A stretch of DNA of 9,582 nucleotides from Xanthobacteraceae bacterium (GTDB taxonomy: Bacteria; Pseudomonadota; Alphaproteobacteria; Rhizobiales; Xanthobacteraceae), in the NCBI GenBank assembly GCA_030037185.1, contig JASHRR010000541.1:1-9582 (forward strand), in the 5' to 3' direction. The position numbers and the translations under genes were made by a program. This document shows, piece after piece, positions 5,498 to 9,582 of the stretch; position 1 is the stretch's first letter, and each line of letters starts with the position of its first letter. The notes under the pieces were generated by a model that saw nothing but the letters and a program-made list of their open reading frames with translations, was not told the DNA's origin and did not search any database.

Positions 5498-7765
5498 CGT
5501 AAAGGGCACGCGCCGCAGCCGCACGCCGGTGGCATCGAACACCGCATTGGCGATGGCGGCGGGGAGCGGGCCGCACGCCATCTCGGCGGCGCCCGATGGC
5601 GGCTCCTCGGGGCGGTTGATCAGGACGATCTCGATCGACTCTGGCACTCCATCCATCTTAATCACCGGATAGGTGAGCCAGTCGACGCTCGTCACCATGT
5701 TCTCATCGAAGTGCACCTCCTCGTACATCGCGCGGCTGGTGCCCCAGACGAGCTGCCGGTCGATGACATGCCGGATGGTCTCCGGATTGACGATCACGCC
5801 GCAGTCGTGCGCGCAGACCAGACGGGGGATCTCGATCATGCCGCTGTCACGATGTACCCTCACCTCGGCAATCAGCGCAATATAGGTGCCGGCCAACTGC
5901 CGGTAAGCGAAACCGCGGCCCACGGAAACATCGGCGTGCCCCTGATCATTGCGCGGCGACGGCCGTACGTCCCAGCCGTACTGCCGGGCGGCGGCGCGAA
6001 GCAATTCGTGCTCGCGCTCCTTCTTGAGATAACGCAGCCGGAACTCGATAGGATCGGAATCGGTGGCGACCGCTACCTCGTCGAGAAAGGACTCACTGCC
6101 GAACAGCAACGGCAGGCCGAACGGATCGCGTATGTGGGTGCTGCGAAGCGGCGAGTTGCGGTCCATCAGCGGCGCGATCACCTCCCAACCCCAGCGAGCA
6201 TTTTCGAACGCGTAACCGTTTCCAGGAATCCCGAATGCCGGCCGCCAATTCAGCGGCGCGCCGAGCGACATGCCGGCGAGCGTGTCCCCCGGATGCTGCT
6301 CCCGCGTGTTGCAGTCTGCCATCGAGAACGCCTTGCTGATGTTCTCGTATGCGATTACTTTGCCTGACGCGTCGAGTCCGACACGCGACCGGTTGATCGT
6401 CGCGGTGCCCTTGGGGTCCCAGGCCAGCGCTTCGTGCCGCATATACTGCATCCGCACAGGCCGGTTGAGATGTTTGGAGAGCACGGCAGCATCGGCGGTA
6501 GCGTCGCCCTGTCCGTCGCGGGCGTAGCCGCCGGTACCGAACATCCAGATCGCCCGCACATTCTCCGGCGGCAGCTCCAACAACTCGGCAATGCCAGCGG
6601 CGCAGTCATGAGGCTTCTGCGTGCTGGTCCACACCTTGGCGCGGCCATCACGCACGTCGGCGACCGCGCAGGCGGGTCCCATGCTGGCGTGCGATTGGGT
6701 TGGATATTCGTACTCGCCCTCCAGGATGCGCACAGCCTGCTTGAAACCGTCCTCCACCGACCCGCTTTCTCTTGGGGCGGCCGCTCCGACGTTCGCGGGA
6801 TCGGAGGAACGCATCACCACCGGCGCCTGGCGGATGTGATCGAACAATTTGTCGTGGCCGGGGAAGGTGGGCTTCGACTGCGACCAAGTCACCCTCAGGG
6901 CTTGCGCGGCCCTGACGGCGTTCCATTCCTTTTCCGCGACCACCGCGAGAAAGTCCTTGATCCAGACCGCCTTGGCGCCGGGAATATCTCTGATCGATGC
7001 TTCATCGACGGCGACCGGCACAGCGCCTGCAACGGTCGGACGGATCATGCGGGCGTGCAGCATGTCGGGCAGCCGCACGTCGCTGCACTGTTGCAGCGTG
7101 CCGAACACCTTGCCGGCGATGTCACGGCGCGGCATCGGCTTGCCGATGACCTTGAACTCCGCCGGCTTCTTCAGCGGCGCCTGGACCTTAATGGCGAGTC
7201 GTTGCGCCAGGCCCCTCCAGGCGATCGGCGTATCGAGATTGCGATCGCTGACGAGCTCAGCGTAGGAGATGCGCCTGCTCGGGTCGGCGAGGGAATGCAC
7301 CACGCCATCGTTCACCGCCAGATCGGTCGGCGGAAGGTCCAGCGCCCGGCCAGCCATTTCGATGAGCAAATGGCGCGCCTCGGCCGCCGTCTGCCGCATG
7401 ATCATGCCGCCTTGCTGTAACCCGTTCCCGGCGGTAGCACCACCCATGTCGACGGTAAGGCCAGTGTCGCCCATGACGACGCGCACCCGCTCCCATGGAA
7501 CGTCGATCTCCTCCGCCACCATCTGCGCGATCGCGCTCTCAAGGCCCTGCCCGCCGTCGACCTTGCCGTAGTAGGCGACCACCGTGCCGTCCGGATCGAT
7601 GGAGATGTAGGACGAGAGCTTGTCGGGCCTCACCACCGATCGTCCTATCACGGCGTTCCCGGCGGCTCGGGCTGATCCCGCGGGCCAAACCAGCGCCACC
7701 ACGAGCGCTCCCGTGGCGGAGAGGAACGCGCGCCGGCTGAGAGCGTTTACATCCTCCGCAACCAT
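5438..7765 (-). CDS. iorB: Molybdopterin-binding subunit of an aldehyde/N-heterocycle dehydrogenase (IorB type)
   Basis: Predicted 775-residue large subunit of a xanthine-oxidase-family molybdenum hydroxylase. Such enzymes insert oxygen from water into N-heterocycles or aldehydes and pass electrons to the 2Fe-2S partner encoded just upstream. A twin-arginine signal SRRAFLSATGALVVAL (10-25), with likely cleavage after SARA (34), predicts export to the periplasm. Family landmarks include GKVDGGQGLESAIAQMVAEE (67-86), GGATAGNGLQQGG (108-120), WMFGTGGYARDGQGDATADA (407-426), and AHDCGVIVNPETI (652-664). The C-terminal motif PSGAAE ends in the presumed catalytic glutamate (E728), but reads GAAE where GxGE is usual, and is followed by MACGPLP. 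The start ATG 7765 has AGGAGG upstream; the frame extends to 7945 inside the partner gene without family sequence. The C-terminal RVKAAL is duplicated. Substrate is unknown; isoquinoline-type or aldehyde activity is family inference. Confidence 0.88.
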   Translation of the reverse strand: MVAEDVNALSRRAFLSATGALVVALVWPAGSARAAGNAVIGRSVVRPDKLSSYISIDPDGTVVAYYGKVDGGQGLESAIAQMVAEEIDVPWERVRVVMGDTGLTVDMGGATAGNGLQQGGMIMRQTAAEARHLLIEMAGRALDLPPTDLAVNDGVVHSLADPSRRISYAELVSDRNLDTPIAWRGLAQRLAIKVQAPLKKPAEFKVIGKPMPRRDIAGKVFGTLQQCSDVRLPDMLHARMIRPTVAGAVPVAVDEASIRDIPGAKAVWIKDFLAVVAEKEWNAVRAAQALRVTWSQSKPTFPGHDKLFDHIRQAPVVMRSSDPANVGAAAPRESGSVEDGFKQAVRILEGEYEYPTQSHASMGPACAVADVRDGRAKVWTSTQKPHDCAAGIAELLELPPENVRAIWMFGTGGYARDGQGDATADAAVLSKHLNRPVRMQYMRHEALAWDPKGTATINRSRVGLDASGKVIAYENISKAFSMADCNTREQHPGDTLAGMSLGAPLNWRPAFGIPGNGYAFENARWGWEVIAPLMDRNSPLRSTHIRDPFGLPLLFGSESFLDEVAVATDSDPIEFRLRYLKKEREHELLRAAARQYGWDVRPSPRNDQGHADVSVGRGFAYRQLAGTYIALIAEVRVHRDSGMIEIPRLVCAHDCGVIVNPETIRHVIDRQLVWGTSRAMYEEVHFDENMVTSVDWLTYPVIKMDGVPESIEIVLINRPEEPPSGAAEMACGPLPAAIANAVFDATGVRLRRVPFTPERVKAALSRGPERVKAAL

Positions 7766-7771
7766 GACTTC

Positions 7772-7777
7772 CCTCCT
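7772..7777 (-). promoter_or_regulatory. Shine-Dalgarno AGGAGG of the IorB gene
   Basis: AGGAGG begins with the last base of the partner's TGA stop codon (7777-7779) and stands six bases before ATG 7765. It sets the IorB start and suggests translation of the two subunits in sequence from one mRNA. Confidence 0.75.
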
Positions 7778-8244
7778 CACGCCTGCTGGGCGGCGCGCTT
7801 GACCGCCTTGACCGCTGCGTTGTGAGTACCGCACCGGCAGATCAGATCGGCGAATGCCTCTCTGATCTCGCGATCGGTCGGATGGGGATTGCGTGCCAGC
7901 AATTCGGCCCCCGTCATGATCCAGCCGCTGATACAATAGCCGCACTGGTTCACCTGCTCCTCAATCCAGGCGGTCTGAAGCGGGTGTGGCTTCTCCGGCG
8001 TGCCGAGACCCGCGAGCGTGGTGATCTTGCGGTCCGTGACCGAGGACGCCGGCGTCACGCAGGACCGCACCGCCTGCCCGTCGATATGCACCGTACACGC
8101 GCCGCACTGGGCAAGGCCACAACCAAAGCGCGGATTGTTGAAGCCGAGCTCATCGCGTAACGCATACAGCAGCGGCATTTCGGCATCATCGACCGCGATC
8201 GTATATGTCTTGCCGTCGACATTGAGAGTGAGATTGTGCGCCAT
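7777..8244 (-). CDS. iorA: 2Fe-2S subunit of an aldehyde/N-heterocycle dehydrogenase (IorA type)
   Basis: Predicted 155-residue small subunit carrying two [2Fe-2S] clusters that move electrons away from the molybdenum site of the partner. The ferredoxin-like N-terminal domain has FGCGLAQCGAC (40-50) and RSC (60-62), giving ligands C42, C47, C50 and C62. The second, helical domain has CGYCISG (101-107) and CRCG (136-139), giving C101, C104, C136 and C138. All eight expected cysteines are present and the length is normal. I chose ATG 8244 because GGGGAG lies eight bases upstream; the in-frame ATG at 8250 is only two bases from it. The gene precedes iorB by an 11-base gap. There is no signal peptide, as expected for a subunit exported with its Tat-tagged partner. 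No FAD subunit, cytochrome or XdhC-like maturation gene is in the window. Confidence 0.92.
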   Translation of the reverse strand: MAHNLTLNVDGKTYTIAVDDAEMPLLYALRDELGFNNPRFGCGLAQCGACTVHIDGQAVRSCVTPASSVTDRKITTLAGLGTPEKPHPLQTAWIEEQVNQCGYCISGWIMTGAELLARNPHPTDREIREAFADLICRCGTHNAAVKAVKRAAQQA

Positions 8245-8252
8245 AAACATCG

Positions 8253-8258
8253 CTCCCC
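8253..8258 (-). promoter_or_regulatory. Shine-Dalgarno GGGGAG of the IorA gene
   Basis: GGGGAG is eight bases from ATG 8244 and two bases from ATG 8250. The spacing favours the second ATG, removing MF from the N-terminus. Confidence 0.6.
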
Positions 8259-8459
8259 GCGCAAATCGATTTTTCTTGCAGGTTAATCCCGCATCAGGCG
8301 GTAATGCAAGGTCACCGCCGGCGACGCAAAGCGCGAGACAGCGTGCAGGGAGGTCGTAGAGCGCGCCAAGCCTGTCGGGGGATCCGAGACAACAACCACC
8401 CGGCCGGAAAAATGCATGGGCGAGGCTCCCTGACCGGGATTTGAGGCCATCCAGCGCTG
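8259..8459. other. Upstream region of the ior operon
   Basis: No gene is recognised between the ior operon and the IS630 relic. The operon promoter should be here or inside the IS relic. I found no sigma-54 GG-N10-GC element and no strong sigma-70 pair. The IS630 reading frame runs on into this DNA for some 50 codons with a translation unrelated to transposase, marking the break of the element near 8460. Confidence 0.4.
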
Positions 8460-9430
8460 GCGGAGGACTGAGCGGGCGAGCTTGGAAAAAAAGCCCTCAA
8501 CGAGGTTGAGCCAGGAGCCGTGTTTCGGTGTGAAGGTGAATTCGAAGCGGCCAGCGGGCTTCGGCGAGCGAAGCTCTGGTCTCCTTGGCGATGTGGGCGG
8601 AATGATTGTCGAATATCAACTTGATCGCCGTACGGGCCGGATAGGCGGAATCGAGAAGCTGGAGGAATTCGACGAATTCGCGGCTGCAATGGCGATCCTT
8701 GACCAAAGCGTGAACCTTACCGGTGAGCAAATCGATGCCGGCCAACAAGCTGACCGTGCCATTACGCTCATATTCGTGATCGCGCGCGAAGGTCGCATGG
8801 GTACCGGGTTCGGGCGGCAAATCCGGCGCCGTCATAGCAATCGCCTGGATGCCGGGCTTTTCGTCTTAGGAGATGATCGCTACCGCATCGCTGGGCTTTT
8901 GCTTGACCGCTGCAGCGGTCTCTTTGATGATCTTCACTTCTCGGTAAACGCACAGAACCTCCGCCATCCTCTTCTTGAATTCAGAATCGCGGCGTTCCAG
9001 GTAGTAGCGCACTTTAGCGGCTTTATTTCCTCCTCGTTGAGGATATGAGGATCTTGCACACCGTGCTCTGCACCAGCTTGCCAAGACAGGCGTGCCCTTC
9101 CGCCGGTCCATGCTCGCGCGCATGGCGAGCCAGCAGCCGCGTTGTCCACAATTCGTGCGGATAGTCCAGTTCCTTCGCCTTGCGGCAGGCCAACGACACC
9201 AGCCAGGCCTCGGCCTCAGCGGTGATTGTCGGGTCGCGGGCGGTGATCGAGAGCCGCCATTACGCCACATGCCAGCGCCCGCTCCACGCAGCGCTGCACG
9301 TCTGATGATGCACCCCCAGAGCGCGACCCACCGCGAAGAAAGATGGGTCTTCCCGATATGCCAGCAAAATCTGCGCCCGCTCGAGCCGGCTCGCCGGCTC
9401 CGTTCGCGACCGCGCCTCGTCGCCGCCCTG
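8460..9430 (-). pseudogene. IS630-family transposase, degraded and truncated
   Basis: The transposase reads piecewise through different frames: a helix-turn-helix region TEPASRLERAQILLAYRED and FFAVGRALGVHHQT near 9420-9300, ITAEAEAWLVSLACRKAKEL near 9235-9170, KVRYYLERRDSEFKKRMAEV near 9015-8960, then the DDE part. The three acidic residues survive: D in DEKPG (8863-8865), D in FDNHSAH (near 8600) and E in NLVEGFF (8496-8498). Lesions are a one-base loss near 9300, further shifts near 9235, an 8-base tandem duplication at 9038-9053, a one-base loss near 9015, a TAA at 8866-8868 where the family has YDEKPG, and a shift near 8550-8560. The protein breaks off after ARSVLR near 8460, and its first residues are missing at the right end. 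No terminal inverted repeats or TA duplication can be located. It is inactive. Confidence 0.85.
9038..9053. repeat. 8-base tandem duplication within the IS630 transposase
   Basis: TGAGGATA (9038-9045) is followed by TGAGGATC (9046-9053). Removing one copy restores the frame VCKILNEEEIKP on the minus strand, so this is a frameshifting insertion inside the transposase gene, probably from replication slippage. Confidence 0.7.
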
Positions 9431-9446
9431 GTCTACTGGATGTGAG

Positions 9447-9582
9447 TCAAATGAGTCCCGGAATCACGGGTGTGATGCCGTCCTGGCGGAGTGCCTTGCG
9501 GAATGAGTCGCTGTCATAAGCCTTGTCGCCAAGCAGCTTTTTGATACCGGCCATCAAGCTCACGCACTCCGGCCCCACCGTG
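9447..9582 (-). pseudogene. IS5-family transposase fragment, truncated
   Basis: The minus strand from the window edge is open to TGA 9447-9449 and encodes MAGIKKLLGDKAYDSDSFRK followed by ALRQDGITPVIPG. This is the central part of an IS5-family DDE transposase, with D in GDKAYDSD as the second catalytic aspartate. After VIPG, where the family continues with a basic stretch (commonly RSNRK or similar) and the glutamate region, the frame reads LI and stops, so the C-terminal third is lost at about 9456. The break lies some 20-30 bases from the start of the IS630 relic, so one element was cut by the other or by a deletion. The 5' part lies outside the window. Confidence 0.75.

Noticed and set aside
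6434..7420. A 328-codon plus-strand frame antisense to iorB
   Set aside because: It mirrors the G+C-rich codons of iorB, its translation is rich in H, R, G and A without domains, and iorB on the other strand has full family motifs.
8482..9048. A 188-codon plus-strand frame opposite the IS630 relic
   Set aside because: It is the complement of transposase sequence whose DDE motifs read on the minus strand; an antisense shadow.
1..9582. CRISPR array or long repeats
   Set aside because: No regularly spaced repeats were seen; the only tandem repeats are the short ones in iorB and in the IS630 relic.

Overview
The window looks like alphaproteobacterial, Bradyrhizobium-type DNA. The supports are a high G+C core, codon use typical of Rhizobiales, IS630 and IS5 debris of a kind common in bradyrhizobia, and an integrase relic of a type I associate with that genus. 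No rRNA or housekeeping gene is present, so the genus is an inference. All recognisable genes except the integrase relic lie on the minus strand.

Layout from left to right. Bases 1-350 hold no convincing gene, only a hairpin at 283-309. Bases 352-2588 hold a translationally coupled pair. The upstream gene encodes a diverged sigma-70-like protein, and the downstream gene encodes a membrane-tethered protein with an anti-sigma-like cytoplasmic segment, one membrane helix and a TAXI-type (TRAP) solute-binding domain outside the membrane. The pair is visibly poorer in G+C than its neighbours. Bases 2836-4128 encode a DctA/GltP-family dicarboxylate/amino-acid symporter, preceded by a candidate sigma-54 promoter. 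Upstream of it, at 4317-4387, is a degenerate tRNA-Pro(CGG).

Bases 4628-5437 are a patchwork: a 59-codon ORF preceded by a perfect short palindrome, the N-terminal relic of a tyrosine-type integrase gene, and a degenerate tRNA-Gln(TTG) starting exactly where the integrase similarity stops. Bases 5438-8244 are a clean two-gene operon for an IorAB-type molybdenum hydroxylase: a 2Fe-2S subunit, then a Tat-exported molybdopterin subunit. The right end is a heavily mutated IS630-family transposase gene (8460-9430) abutting a truncated IS5-family transposase (9447 to the window edge).

Taken together this is an accessory or island-like region. Two metabolic units (C4-dicarboxylate-type uptake and oxidation of an unknown, probably N-heterocyclic or aldehyde, substrate) sit among decayed integration and transposition remnants. 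The least familiar item is the sigma-like / membrane-bound binding-protein pair, which may be a signalling device reading a periplasmic ligand.
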